Positions 44,300-57,200 of a stretch of DNA of 64,000 nucleotides are shown one piece after another; position 1 is the stretch's first letter; every line of letters begins with the position of its first letter. Source of the DNA: Aquilaria yunnanensis (taxonomy: Eukaryota > Streptophyta > Magnoliopsida > Malvales > Thymelaeaceae); contig CM077594.1 of the NCBI GenBank assembly GCA_039654915.1, positions 73,650,393 to 73,714,392 on the forward strand, given 5' to 3'. A program made the translations under genes and the position numbers. A model generated the notes under the pieces. That model ran no database searches. It was not told the origin of the DNA and was given only the letters and a program-made list of their open reading frames with translations.

Positions 44300-46560
44300 A
44301 ATTTGAAGACCTCTGGCCTAACTTTGGCAGTAGCTACATAAGATCCTTCCTAATTTACCTTGGTTCCAAGAAATGATTTGCTCACATGATACATAAGCTT
44401 TTGTTTTCCAAGCTTGTCTTCATACACCAAGATGGAGCTTATGGCTTTTTTGCTGATGGCCAAGTATAAGATGAGGGGCTCCCATTCTTTCAGCTGTCTG
44501 AGAGTGGGTAACTCAGCCAGAGAAACCTTGATTCCTTCCCAGGCCATTTGGCATTCTTTATTCTAAGGATTCAACGAACCATTGGCTCCAATGTCATTTT
44601 TTGCCATTTTTGTTAGCGTCTTGAAAAATTGTTTGCATTTGTCGCCATAACACGAGATAAAGTGGCTCAAGGCTATTATTTTTCCCATCAACTTTTGTAT
44701 ATCATTGATCAAGCTAGGAGTTTAGGACTTGAGGAGAGCCTTTACCTTCTTTCAATTTGCCTCTATACCATGCTCTGAAATCACGAATCCTAGGAATTTA
44801 CCTCCATTTACATCGAAGGCACATTTTTCAGGATTTAAACATATGCCAAACTTTCTAAGCTGTTGGAAAGTCTCCCATAAATCCTCAATGTGATCTATTT
44901 AGGACTTGAGGACTTGAGGAGAGCCTTTACCTTGTTTCAATTTGCCTCTATACCATGCTCTGAAATCACGAATCCTAGGAATTTACCTCCATTTACATCG
45001 AAGGCACATTTTTCAGGATTTAAACATATGCCAAACTTTCTAAGCTGTTGGAAAGTCTCCCATAAATCCTCAATGTGATCTATTGCACTTCAGCTTTTAA
45101 CTATCATATTGTCAACATATACTTCTATATTTCTACCGATTTGTTTTGCGAATACCTTGTTCGTCAGCCGTTGGTATGTAGCTTCAGCATTTTTTAGCCC
45201 GAAAAGCATTTGGATATAGAAGAAAATGCCTTCATCGGTGATGATTGAAGTTTTTTCCTCATTGGCTAGGTTCTTTAAGATCTAATGATACCCGCTAAAA
45301 GCATCCAGAAAACTCAATACTCTATATGCAGAATTGGAATCTATGAACTGATCTATCGCAGGTAGTGAGTATGAGCCTTTTGGGCATGCATCATTTACTT
45401 TGGTAAAATCAATACACATTCAGAGTTTATCACTTGTCGTTTTAGTAATAATCACCATGTTGCTCAACCAATCGGGGTACTCAACCTCCCTTATCACCCC
45501 CGCCTTAAGGTGCCATTGTGTCTCTTGCTTAATAAAGGTTCCCTTGTTCGGGCTTATATTTCACTTCTTTTTCCCTATGGGCTTTGTAAAGGGATCAACA
45601 TTTAAACTATGTTGAGTTATGCTCAGGTTTATTTTGGGCATATCCTTTGATGAGTAGGTGAAGAGATCTTTGTTTGATTTTAAGAAATCTATGTTTTCAG
45701 CTGTTTCCCTATGGGGCATATATTTCCTGATCTTGGTACTTCAGCCTTCAATGAGCTCAAGGGTCTCTGTTTCAACATCCACTCCTTTGGCTCTATCCCC
45801 TACGCTTGCTTGCGGCTCTTCTGATACTTTTGTTGCTGAGACATGAACTCTTTTTTTTGTCGGAGGTTGGTGCACCTTTAGAAAGTCCTTTCAGACCTCA
45901 ACCTGATCAATGAAGATGATAGCATCACCTTTCTCAACTTTAAAGGTCATGGTTAGGTACATCGCATCCAACCTCATGTGCAACATCGCCTGGGTCTGCT
46001 TTCTGACAATGCCATTATATGGTGAGGGAACATCCACAACAATGAATTTTTCCATGATTGAGGCATATAACTCCTCACCCCTCAGTATACCTCTTCCCTT
46101 AACCATGAATGGTAGTTCGATGACACCTAAGAATAACACATCAACGTTTGATCCATCATCATAGAGGACCCCTTTTGCATCCCAGTTTATTATTCGGGTT
46201 GTGATTAGAATAGGGTCATCGTGAGAGAAGTTGACGGTGCTTTAATTGGATCTCATCAGCAAGTTTTATGCCTTTCCAAAGCTGAGTGTAGCAATTTGTT
46301 TTACCTTCCTTTTCGATTTCAATGAAGGAAGTCTTATAGTAATAGTTTGACTCACTCTTACAAGAAAGGGCGGCTGCCTTTTGGGACTTTGGCGATTCCT
46401 TCATCAGTTGGAGTCATACTCATCTTCATCATACTTTGTTTCATTATCCTTGCCTCCCATCTTTGGTGACTGAAATTGAAGGTACCGTTTCAGTTAGCCT
46501 TGTTTGATGAGAGTTTCAATGTACTTCTTTAGATGATGGTAGTCTTTTGTGTCATGGCCA
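44300..46560 (-). pseudogene. Protease, RT and partial RNase H of element Z
   Basis: On the minus strand: a decayed zinc knuckle near 46500-46560, protease with DDGSNVDVLF (about 46140), missing some 30 residues relative to E, then RT with MCIDFTKVNDACPKGSYSLP and an active site changed from YVDD to YVDN (45108-45119). RNase H begins (LILYLAISKKAISSILV) and after GTKVN (about 44350) jumps to the pol C-terminal tail (FKLVDNLGAKLKNT), so the rest of RNase H, the second RNase H and nearly all of integrase are deleted. A 185-bp tandem duplication lies in RT. Confidence 0.85.
44726..45084. repeat. 185-bp tandem duplication in RT of Z
   Basis: 44726-44910 is repeated at 44911 onward with a period of 185 bp and almost no differences (CTTCTTTC versus CTTGTTTC), ending in the shared GTGATCTATT. 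It is far less diverged than the surrounding pol, so it arose late. Confidence 0.92.
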
Positions 46561-46824
46561 TGGTTTTAATGGTATTGGCAATACTTCTTCATGTTTTTGT
46601 TATTGCTGGGGACCATCGGCTTAGGTTGTTGAACTCCTCCCTACTTCTCCAATGTTGCCAAGATATTGGCTTGGGAAGTGTTTAGGGGGGAGTAGGCTGA
46701 CATCTCTTTTTTGCCTTTGTTTTTCTTAGACTACTTGCTGCTGCCACCTTTTATTGTAGGGTTGGCTCTGGAACCAATGCTTCGTTCAGGGAGTATCCAG
46801 TCTTTCTCAATCAGCTGTCATTTC

Positions 46825-47382
46825 CTAGGTAATCATGTACTGTTCAGCAAGTTGGTAGAGTTCTCCAACTGTGGTCGGCATTTGCTTTGAGAGCTCAAAA
46901 TCTAAGTTGGAACACTTTTCGAAGCCACTTGTTATCTCGAGGATATGAACCTTGGGAGATAAGTCAATGACTTTTAAGGCCTCCTGGTTGAACCTGTTGA
47001 TGTAGTCTTGGAGAGACTCACTATCTCTTTGAACTATGTTAAACAACTGGGCTGCTTTTTTTGCCAAAGGGTGAATTTTGATGAATTGGTGAGTAAAAGC
47101 AACAGATAACACATGGAAATATACAATAGAAGATGGAGATAGGGTATTATACCAATTAGTAACAGTGGCTGGGCCTAAAAGTGTTACCTTGAAGCATTTG
47201 CATAAGGTTGTTTCATTGGCTCTACTCAGAACCATATTCTTCTGGTACTTGGTCAGGTGTGCCTGAGGATCACCTCTCCCATCATACAAGTCCAGCCGAG
47301 GTACCCTAAAGTTTGGTAGGATTGTAGCATTTTGAATGGCCGGAACAAAGGGTGCCTCATTGCCGATAAGTGTCCCGGTCAA
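46825..47382 (-). pseudogene. Gag fragment of element Z
   Basis: 185 codons: VPRLDLYDGRGDPQAHLTKY, TTLCKCFKVTLLGPATVTNW, INRFNQEALKVIDLSPKV. These align with element E gag. The downstream knuckle lies beyond stops. It would be the capsid region; no intact product. Confidence 0.82.
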
Positions 47383-47899
47383 GCGAGTCTACACTGGTTT
47401 TCTCGTAATCTGCTCCTCTATTTTTTCCATCATCTCCAAAAATTATTCTAGGATAAGATCCGATTGGTCATCATTATGTCTTTAGGGAGAAATAGACGGT
47501 GAGTCAATTTTCATTCGAAAACGGTTGAACCCTTCTCCTTGCTATTATGCTTTAGGCTACAAGGTGGCAAGCTTTTGAAGAAAGATTCGCTTTGCATGCT
47601 ACCTTCTAATGCAGGAGGGGAACTTTTTAGTAGATTTAGGGATTTCTCCAATGAGAGTTCATTCCTAGTCAACCTTTTAGAGGTATTTGTGCCAAATTGT
47701 TGGGCTATTTTTGTGACTATGGTACATTGGAATTCACGTAGGAACCTTATTCTCAGTGTCATCGGGCGATCGCCCTTAGGAAGGTTTGTTGGGTTTCTTG
47801 TATGCTCCTCTAGCGGTGAGGGAGTCTTCTTCGGCAGAGAATCATGATGAGGTTTGCTCTTAGATGCCTAAGTCATCACTAGAGTGATGTGTGCTTGGG

Positions 47900-47917
47900 T
47901 TCCCACAGACGACGCCA
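47900..47917 (-). other. Primer binding site of element Z
   Basis: TGGCGTCGTCTGTGGGAA on the minus strand, 2 nt inside the 5' LTR; one difference (C to T) from element E. Confidence 0.85.
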
Positions 47918-47919
47918 TT

Positions 47920-48473
47920 TGGTGTCCTATGGGGCCTCTATCATCTGAGCTCTACATCAGCTTATGAGAATACACATACTTTGGTCAACTATGGCCCCTA
48001 AGGGACACCAGAAAAAGTGGTGAAGGGAGTCCCCAGAGTGTTTTTTGGGAAGGGACTCTCTGATGCCCAAGTAAGAAGATAGTATAGCTGGGAGTGTTAA
48101 GTAAGCACAACAGAATAGCTTCCGTAACATACCTGGGAATGTTCTCTTATAAACTGGCTCCTAGGGGTGAAGCTCTTAGATTTTCCTTACACGTGTTTGA
48201 CTAGATTAGGTGACAATGGTCTGCATCATTCCAACTGTCTCTATAGCCAGAAGTTTTGACATAGGCCTTAGAGAGCACTTCACATACACCTAGGAGAAGA
48301 TTTATAATGGTATTTGTCTATATTAGAGTGCGTCGGTGCTGAGGCTCGTGTTGTTGAGTTGACTGGGTTCAAGCCAAACTGTTATTCATCCAAGGTAGAG
48401 CTGAATTGTTAAAGCATTCAAGCCTTGGATGGACCTCGAGCAAACCTTAGGGTGCCATGGCCCTTGGCCATCA
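47920..48473 (-). repeat. 5' LTR of element Z
   Basis: 554 bp, paired with 13481-14031 and followed by CTCCT at 48474-48478. On the minus strand it starts TGATGGCC and ends GACACCA. Confidence 0.9.
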
Positions 48474-48478
48474 CTCCT

Positions 48479-49134
48479 TACCCAATAGTAACCTTAGAGT
48501 CCTTTACTCTATCCATGAACAAATGAGGCAACTAGTGCATATAATATACATAAGGCTTTCCTACTGAGATCTTTCAATCTAACTCCCACCTTAGATGTAA
48601 CCTAGTGGCAAGCCTAAAAAAATCCTCCACACGCTCTATTAGCCACTGCGGCCAAGAAAAACTATAGTTTGTAAGAAACCTTAACCAACAAGCAACCATA
48701 AGAACTAGAATTAAAAGGATTCTTACAATATTGTACCTACAAAAAAAGACTACCATGACAACCCTCAGTGGTTATCAGGCTCAATAACATTAGAGTCTAC
48801 ACAACATAAGATAAAGGAGTGAGAATTTGTAATTCTCAGTAAGGGATCTTCAACCTGCAAGGAAAAATATTAAGGACAACACGTATATAATCATATGTAA
48901 TCTATTGTGAGGTTACAAAATATGAGGCTAAACCTATGCACATAGAGTTATAGTCCCTTGGGACTTGTCATCCACCTAGTCCTTAAACTACAAGGCAAAG
49001 CCTTGCCTACTAGCAAGCTTTACTTACTAGCCTAATTAGTGAAGTTCATCATTATTTGAAACTTCCTTTATGTTGTATAGGGAGACTATGGTTTGGTTGA
49101 TAATTCTTAGGTCTAGAAGAACCCACTAGATTTA
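48479..49134. other. Gene-free sequence right of element Z
   Basis: Anonymous AT-rich DNA. It is the other side of the Z target site. Nothing recognised. Confidence 0.6.
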
Positions 49135-49624
49135 CTAAGTGATAGCCGAGGTGCCCATCACCCTCCGAACCCATAGGTCCAGACAAAGCACCAACCTCGG
49201 AGGAGAAACCACCCGCCATGGAAAGAAGGATGTTCGACCTCCCAAATCCGACCTCAGCAATTCTCCATTCTAGGAAACGACAGTGCCAGCCTCGGGGGGA
49301 CGATTAAGCCATCCTCGGAAGTAGGGGTGTCCCTGAGGAAGGTCACCCTCGGGAAATATACTCCTGCGATACTAAGGAAACCTCGGAAGACGAGTCCTTC
49401 TCTAAAGAGGTCTCTTCTACCAAAAGGGACCTCGGCAGTACGACATGAGCAATTAAGGAGCCTCTGACACATCCCTAACACGCCACTACCGGACACGTTC
49501 TAACACGCTGCTTGTAGGGACACTCTTGCATGCCACTCTCGGGTCACCTAGCCTCCTAGCCTTGCGGCCTATGACCAGATGTGTGTCACCTCATCCCCCG
49601 AAGACATGGATCGCATCCCACCAA

Positions 49625-49687
49625 ACACGTGTCATGATCTGGACGGCCACAAGAGGAGAACTACTACTGTTCGCCCCTCTATAAACA
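49625..49687 (+). promoter_or_regulatory. LTR promoter of the CTAAG solo LTR
   Basis: ACACGTGT at 49625-49632 and TATAAACA at 49680-49687. A solo LTR can still drive transcription to the right. Confidence 0.6.
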
Positions 49688-49704
49688 TCCGGAAAACACC
49701 CAAG

Positions 49705-49852
49705 GTAAACAGAGGTCTTGGGCATAGGAGAGACCATACTTCTCTGCTATCTATTACCCCCATATCTCCCAAATACTGACTTGGGCATCGGAGGCTCCTC
49801 CCCGGAAACACACCCCAGGGACCTCCTAACCTCTGTCTTCTAAGCATTTCAG
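49705..49852 (+). other. Putative leader intron in the CTAAG solo LTR
   Basis: GTAAAC donor, CTAAC at 49826-49830, pyrimidine-rich run, CAG acceptor at 49850-49852; 148 bp, with the branch A about 22 nt from the AG. Inferred. Confidence 0.4.
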
Positions 49853-49956
49853 GTACCTTCCCCTGGGAAACCTTCTCCTCAGGCACTCTCCTCCGCCGAA
49901 AGTCCCTCTCACTCCTACCATGCTACATGACGAAACTGCCACCGGGCACCACTAAG

Positions 49957-51903
49957 GTTTCCTCATTGAGGCCATGAACCCAAAGGTACAATTATCATCT
50001 CGATGGCGCTAAACCTTCCACCTTGCCTAATGGTGTAATGTTGTGACCTTTAACTAGTTTTCTCATAAGGTGCACCCTTCATCCATGAAACTATGCCTTA
50101 TATCAAGAAAGAGTTTTGGATGTTTCTAGAGTGCCAATGGATAACCACAGCCTTTAGGCAGCCCTAGGACTATTCGTGACCTTTGGATCCTCCAACAAAA
50201 AGTGGAATTCACTGGAGAACAGGCCATCAGGTCTGTAGTGCCATAAGCTTAACATTTTGGAGCATTGGAGGGCCATCCTGGGTGCTGCAGTCCTGTTGGC
50301 GCCTGGTAAGCCCCCAGGAAGGCTTCCTATAGCCTCAAAGCACGCTAAACTTGCTTCCATTCACCATAAACCTACAAACCAACCTACAAAGGCCATAAAA
50401 ATACCATTACAACAATCCTATGATGCATCAAAACAACACACAAGCCACAAATCCAAGCCCAGTCCACCATGAACACACTTGCCTTCAATCAATACCAGTG
50501 ACAAAACTACTTGATTTCAACAAGAAACATTACTCAAATAGCATTAATTGAACATGAAACCTTAAATCCCTTATCTCAAAGTCAAGAAACAGGCAAGAAT
50601 CAAGCAATTCCTTACCAAGAACAAGGTTCCTCTAAGATTTACCTAGGTTCCAAGAAATCCAAGACAAATGGCACCAAATCAACACAATCTAAGCAAAACC
50701 CAAGCCTTAAAACACCAAACAAACAAGAAATCATGAAGGAAATCAAGTTACCTCACATAAAAACCTATCCCAAGTAAGAAAAAACATGGAAACAACCTTC
50801 TAAACCACCAAACATGCTTGAAATAAGTTACCCAAAGATTGTATACCCTTGGAGCCTTCAAAATCCACCAATAACTCTGGATTTTGTGCAAGAATTGATG
50901 AAGAAATCAAAGGGGAAGAGGGAGCTCGGGTTGGGAAGATAAAGGATGAACAATGGCAGCCACAAGCCCATTCACTTGCAAGTTATAAGCCTTTAACTAC
51001 AATAGCCGCCAAAGTTCTTTTAAGTTGTCAAAATGCCCATTTCCTTAAATAGTAATCCAAGTCAAACTTTAGTCAAATGTTTTGCACTTAGGCAAATTTT
51101 TGGGTTGCAAGCAAGGTTTGGATTTTAAAACATATTTTTGACTCCCAGGACTTAGCCTGACACCTCAGGATGTAAAATTATCATTTTACCCCCAGAACTC
51201 GTTTTGCCATAAACTTCTCGGAACCTAGTAATCCATGCCTAACTTACTTGACTTTTCCTAGTTAACTTGAAATAAGGTGTTAAACTATGAATTTGATCAC
51301 TTTACCTCTTTTAGCCGAGCTTCCCTGTCATGCTTGTGACTTATATAGGTCTTGGGCTATTATGAGATGGACATATCAAGTACATTATGTGAATATGTGA
51401 TTAATACAAGTCACAATTCTAACATTAAGGGCTACACAATGTAAGTGCCCCATAACGATACCCCAGAGGCACTCCGTCTGAACGCTAAGAGATAATTAAT
51501 GAAATATGATTAAACCTTAACCCAAATGAAGCTATATCATAGTGCTAACGCACATTGTGATAATGGGAGTCAATTTGATGTGTAAATTTGGTTGAGAAAC
51601 CAAGAAGCCAAGTGACATGAGCTAAAATACAAAAGGGAGATCTTTAGACACACCCTAGTATGCTCTTATGTGAGCTCAGAAACTCTGAAGCCCAATGGAC
51701 AATGCATGGATACAATGGTTACGATAGAGATACCATTGTGGGTAACCATACACCCATAAAAAAATGTGGTGACTCCGTGGAAAGTGGCGAAGACACACTA
51801 GAGTGCACTAGAGCACTCTTAAGTGCACCATTATGCAGCATTATGTGCAATTGTGTGCTTATGATGGCTTTCAACCATATGGACTTGAAGGGAATTTATG
51901 GAA
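49957..51903. other. Gene-free sequence between solo LTR and element F
   Basis: Anonymous DNA. ORFs up to 88 codons (50511-50777) lack recognisable domains and are Lys/Ser/Asn-rich by composition. It may include old transposon remnants that I cannot name. Confidence 0.55.
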
Positions 51904-52337
51904 ATGATTGATAGCCAAGGTTTATCGCCCGCATGACCTTCTCATTGGCAGATCTGGCACCATCCTCAGAAAGATTGCGACCAACCTTGGGAGAATTCTC
52001 CACACCACCTCGGATATCTATACAACCAACTTAGGAAAAAGATTCTCTGCTATCCTCGGGAGTGTACATTACCAACCTCGGGAACATAGGTCTATCTCCC
52101 TCGGCAGAAGAAATGTCTGCCAAAGATGGTTCACTCATTCGAAGGGCTTTCTCTAGTCACCCTCGGGGAATTCTTTGTCCGAAGGAATCTGTGGTCCCCG
52201 AAGGCTCAGGGAGAAATGACAAATACAATTTGGGGATATCTAACAAAAACCTTGCACACGCCCCTACCCTCTAAGCATAACTGCCTATGTCCAACTATAG
52301 ACACCTCTCTCCGAAGGTATGGACCGAATTTGGCAAA

Positions 52338-52414
52338 ACACGTGTCCTAATTTATTGATGCTGGGCATAACGGCCTCATTAGCTTGGCCTCATTCGCCTG
52401 GCCTCCTATAAATA
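52338..52414 (+). promoter_or_regulatory. LTR promoter of F (G-box plus TATA)
   Basis: ACACGTGT at 52338-52345 and TATAAATA at 52407-52414. Confidence 0.62.
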
Positions 52415-52432
52415 CTCAAGGGAGGCTCCCTG

Positions 52433-52576
52433 GTAAAAAAAAAAAGGTTCCCTCATTTTCTACTCTCTACTCTTAAACAACCTCTCCCTTCACGTACTAA
52501 CTTGGGCATTAGAGATCCCTCCCCTGGAAAAGCACTCCAAGGAGCTCCTAACCCCATATTCTTCAAGGTCTTGTAG
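52433..52576 (+). other. Putative leader intron in the F 5' LTR
   Basis: GTAAAA donor, CTCCTAACCCC branch-like block and TTGTAG acceptor; 144 bp, close to the 141 and 148 bp seen in D and the solo LTR. Inferred. Confidence 0.35.
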
Positions 52577-52613
52577 ATACCTTCTCACTGGAAGTCTCTC
52601 TCTCAGGCCTAGT

Positions 52614-54130
52614 ATGTCGTACAATGAAGATGTCATTGGGCATCATTTGGCACTGTCTATGAGAACTCACCCCCAAGTTGCTGTTATGGAGACTCAGCAT
52701 TCAATGGACAATGGACTCTCAAGGTTTTAGTCCGTGCCGAAGACTCAAGCAATGACTAAACAGCCTACAACGAAGACTTCCCTACCGAAAGATGAATGTC
52801 ATCTAATGATCACAATGGGTTTTGTACATGACTTTTAGTGCTTCATCGTGGCTGAAATGACATAACAACTGGACCAAAGGTGGTCACACGCCTATCTGAA
52901 AAAAAGCCATAGGTCCCCTTGCCGGAGCTCCGATAGCGGGAGCCCTTATGATGAGTCTTCAACGGAGAACATACCATCTCGTGGACATCATACTTCAGGA
53001 GCAAGGTCGAAAGAGCTCAGAACCTCCCGCTAGCGAAGTCCATCCTCGGATGATAAGTTCCTATCCTTGCACCAGCAAAGTTACTCACCAAGAAGATGAT
53101 GCTGTTTTCCCCTATCAACAGTTCCTAGGCAGCAAGGAGACGGGGGCACTACCATCCTGAAGTAGAAAATCTATGAGAGGTTAGAAAGGGTGAAAAAATA
53201 GGTCTCTCAAAAGCCTGTTTGGTCAAAACTATCGGAGACCTTCATCGAAGAGGAGTCCCCCTTTATCTGTACTATTATAGAGGCACCAATGCCCAGTGAT
53301 TTCCAAGTGCCACGTCGGGACACATGTGATGGGTCTAGTGAGCCCCAGGCCCATCTGACAAAGTATAGGAGGAGCATGGTATTGCATGGTGCCGATGATG
53401 CCACCCTCTGCAAATGTTTCAAAGTTACCCTATCAGGGCCAGCGACTACATGGTACAACTCTTTGGCACCCAGAACCATAATGGGCTTCAATGAGCTGTC
53501 CATTGCCTTTACCTAGTAGTTCATCAAAAGCAATCAATGACAAAGATGCCAGTCTAGGTGTTTGACATGGCCCAAAATAATGGGGAGACCATTCAAGACT
53601 ACATCAAGAGGTTTAACTGAGAAGCCCTCAATATGCCGGACTTCTGCCTTAAAATCCGAATCATCGCTATGATCAGGGCCTAAGGAGGGACTCACAGCTC
53701 TTTTATGAGTGCTCCAAGGATCCTCCTAACACCTTCAGAAATTTTACCGAAAGGCCGAACAACACATGACAGGCGGGGAGCTAAGGATGGGCGGCCAAAA
53801 GTTTGACCATAATCACTTCTAGGGTCAGGGTCACCAACCTCAGTATTTCACTGAGGGAGGCGGCAAACCTTGGAAAGAAAGGGGGAAGAGGCCTGTATCA
53901 TTCACCCGCCTAAACACTACAAGAACAAACATCTTGATCGCCCTGGAGATGTAAGGAACCGTAATCTAGCGTCCAAAGGCCATGACCTTGGAGAACATGA
54001 AGAACATGAAGAAATTCTGTCAATTTCATTGCGACCATGAGCACAATACCGACGGTTGCTTTCAACTAAAAAAGTATATTGAATCCTTGATCAAGTAAGG
54101 GCAACTTCATCGCTACTTGTGAATGCTATT
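52614..54130 (+). pseudogene. Gag of element F
   Basis: It starts in the LTR and reads through the PBS region (52648-52665, four transitions from the E form). The capsid frame 53289-53516 has YRRSMVLHGADDATLCKCFK and TWYNSLAPRTIMGF. The knuckle near 54018-54059 reads [14 protein letters not shown], with one core His-neighbour region altered but C/H/H/C spacing kept. Many stops. Confidence 0.8.
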
Positions 54131-54289
54131 GCCCAAAGCCCAAGAAAGAAAGGAAGAAGATAGGAAAAGAGAGGATGAGGCCTATGATTCTGACCGACGT
54201 CGAAACTGAAGTCCCATTAACCACCCGCCACCTTCGGTGGGTATAATCCAAACAATCACAACTGGAATACCCTTGGCTGAGAAGAAAAG

Positions 54290-57200
54290 GAAAGCTTGGG
54301 AAATCATGACGATGGAATTTGACAACCTAACGAACATGCTTGTTAAGAAAGGTGGATCTACAGTGAAGTTTCCACACAACGACCCTCTCCTAATCATGGC
54401 AAGGATAGGAGGTTGAGACGTCAAGATGGTGTTCTTTAATGATTGATCAAATGCCAACGTCTTATTCTCTCACTTGTTGCCAAACTTGGGTATTTCTAAG
54501 GGTGATCTTAAATCCGTTACCTCGCCTACCTTCGGCGTTGGTCCCTCAGAACTCCCAGTGCTCGAGTGGATTGATCTATACTTGTTGCTAAAGGGTACCT
54601 TGGTCCAGACCAAGGAAGAGCTTTTTGCTTCCACTATGACAAGCTTCATCGTCATAGATGTCCCATCTTCATATAATGCCATCCTCAGAAGACAGACGTA
54701 GGGCAATCTTCATATTCGACCAAATATGAAATACCTGATTGTCACGTTTGAGGCAAAGGAAGGTGACGCTGAAGTACTCTTTGATCAATCCAAAGTAATA
54801 AAATTTTTCGTCAGAGCAAGGTAGACGAAGATGCGATAGAAAGAGAAAGGAATGACTTTGAAAACATAGAAACAAAGGATGTAGAACTTGTCCCTGGCTG
54901 AAGTACCCGACTGGGGAAAAAATTGGCTGAAGATGACAAGCAATAGTTTGTACCACTTCTATTAATGAACAAAGATCTATTTGTTTACTCTCCAAAGGAT
55001 ATGCTTGGAGTAGACTCGGGTATAATTCAGCACAGCCGTAAAGTACACCCGGAGGTAAAGCCTGTTCGATAGAAAAAGCGTAGCCTCTCGGCACATAAGA
55101 ACAATTTCATTAAAATCGAAGTCCAACGGCTAATGGAGGCAGGCATAATAAGGGAGATCAAGTACCTCAAATCGCTTAGGAACATTGTTGTTACCATAAA
55201 GGAAGGGAGCGATAAACTCTGAATGTGCATTGACTTTCGAAATATCAATGATGCCTGTCCGAATGACTCATATCCTCTGCCATCAATAAACCAATCAGTA
55301 GACTCAACTGCCGAATATGGTCTACTTAGCTTCCTTGACGCTTTTAGTGGATACCACCAGATTTAGATCGATCCAGAAGATGAGGAAAAAGCCACCTTCA
55401 TTACCGAAGCTAGGACCTATTATTACGTTATAATGCCTTTTTGCCTTAAAAATGTAGAAGCCACATATCAAAGGTTGATGAACAGGGTGTTTAGCTCCCA
55501 AATTGGGAGAAATATGGAGGTGTACATCAACAATATGATAGTTAAGAGTAAAAAACCTAGTAGTCATATCATAGACTTGGGGGAAACATTCCACCAACTT
55601 CAGAAATTTAGAATCCATCTTAACCCCGAAAAGTGAATGTTTGTGGTGACTACTGGCAAATTCCTCGAGTTTATGGTATTTGAAAGAGGTATCGATGCCA
55701 ATCCAGAAAAGGTTTAATGCTTTACTAGGATTCTGAACCCCTACCAGGACCAAGGATGTGTAGAGGCTTACAGGATGAATTACGGCCCTTAGCAGATTCA
55801 TCTCAAGATATGGAGATTGGTGCCAACCATTCTTTAAAATGCTCACCAAAGCAGTAAAAAATGAAGGTAACTTTGGTCGTGAGGAACATCCTTGGAATGA
55901 AGATTGCCAAAAGGCTTGGGATGAACTTAAGAGCTACTTAACCCATCTGCCGACACTTCAACAACCACGGGAAGGAGAACCTTTCATCCTTTACCTCACA
56001 GTCACTAAGAAAGCAGTAAGTTCGGTATTGGTGAGGGAAGTAGGAGGAAAACAATGGCCGGTATATTATATCAGCACATCCTTGAACGGTGTCGAAGTCA
56101 GGTACCCTTTACTACAAAACGCCATCTATGCCTTGATCATGGCAAGTAGGAGGATCCGGCCCTATTTCAAAGGACATTCTATCATGGTTCGAAGTAACTT
56201 ACCTCTTTAGGATGTCACGAAAAAGGTGGATCATTCCGGCCAACTGTCAAAATGGTGTATCTGGCTCGGTGAATACGACATCATATATGAAGCGAGAAAG
56301 GCCATAAAAGGTTATGCTTTAGCAAACTTTATTGCTGAACTTCCTAAAATCAGGGATGCTCTCGATGACCTCAAAAATAAGGAAGCTGAATGCGATTTGT
56401 ATGTAGATGGCACTTTAGGGTCAGAACACTAGGGGAATGGGATAATACTCTGAGGTCCCGAAAGGATGGAAGCGGCCAAAGCTATCAAGTTCAGATTCCA
56501 GGTCGCCAACAACATTGCCAAATATGAAGCCTCGTGGCTAGACTACGATTGGCAAAAAGAGTTGGTGTAAACAATCTAAAGGCTTATAATGACTCACAGT
56601 TGGTTGGCTAATAGACAACGGGGGAGTAAGGTGCCAAGGATCCCAGTCTAGCAAAATACCATGACCTCGTCACAAAACTGAAGCAAGAATTTGACAAAGT
56701 AAGCATAGAAAAGGTACCTTAGAAAGAGAATGTCAAAGCTGACATGCTGCAAAGTCAAAATAGTTGACCGAGGTACTTGACCACCTGAGCATAGCCATAA
56801 TGGCGTTCATCACACCAAAGAAGGGATGGAAAGACCCTATAAAGGAATACCTGGCCATTTCATCCCTACCCCAGGATCTAAAGGAAGCGGCAAAGGTACG
56901 TAGACACTCTGGAAGGTACTTCATGATTGCCAAAGAATTGTACCGGCAAGGGTACCGAAATCCACTGCAAAGGTGTATCAGTGAAAAAAAGATTGAGACA
57001 GTCCTTACGGAAGTCTGTGAATGAGGTTGTTGATCTTACGTCGGGACTGACACCCTTGCTGGGGTACTACTCTAGTAAGATATTTCTAGCCTACTTTAAG
57101 GTAGGACGCAAGGCAGTTCGTCATAAAATATGATAAGTGCCAATGACATGCATCTATCCAAAGAGTACCCTCAGAGATGATAACCTCGATAGACTATCCT

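Larger units (their letters stand above)
13481..48473 (-). mobile_element. Tat-lineage Ty3/gypsy element 'Z' (minus), split by two nested insertions
   Basis: It is bounded by related LTRs at 13481-14031 (3') and 47920-48473 (5'), with the perfect 5-bp duplication CTCCT at 13476-13480 and 48474-48478. A near-perfect PBS lies just inside the right LTR. Minus-strand gag (46825-47382) and protease/RT/RNase H remnants (44300-46560) follow, then the antisense gene on the plus strand (14610-15591 continued at 31498-33004). Elements A (15592-31497) and D (33209-43885) are inserted in it; without them Z is about 8.4 kb. Most of RNase H, the second RNase H and integrase are deleted near 44340, and stops are frequent. 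Z is the oldest datable insertion here and is not functional. Confidence 0.9.
49140..49951 (+). mobile_element. Solo Tat LTR, TSD CTAAG
   Basis: 812 bp from TGATAGCC to GGGCACCA, flanked by perfect CTAAG (49135-49139, 49952-49956), with no PBS or coding sequence attached. It carries the full LTR set: G-box, TATA, donor-like GTAAAC, branch/acceptor block and a U5 ATG (49920) reading MLHDETATGH, equivalent to the gag start of other copies. Confidence 0.93.
51909..52645 (+). repeat. 5' LTR of element F
   Basis: 737 bp, TGATAGCC to GGGCATCA. It keeps the G-box, TATA, donor and acceptor blocks and U5 ATG (52614-52616, MSYNEDVIGHH). Confidence 0.88.

Noticed and set aside
50511..51052. Possible host gene right of the CTAAG solo LTR
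   Set aside because: The ORFs are short, low in complexity and without splice or homology support by eye.
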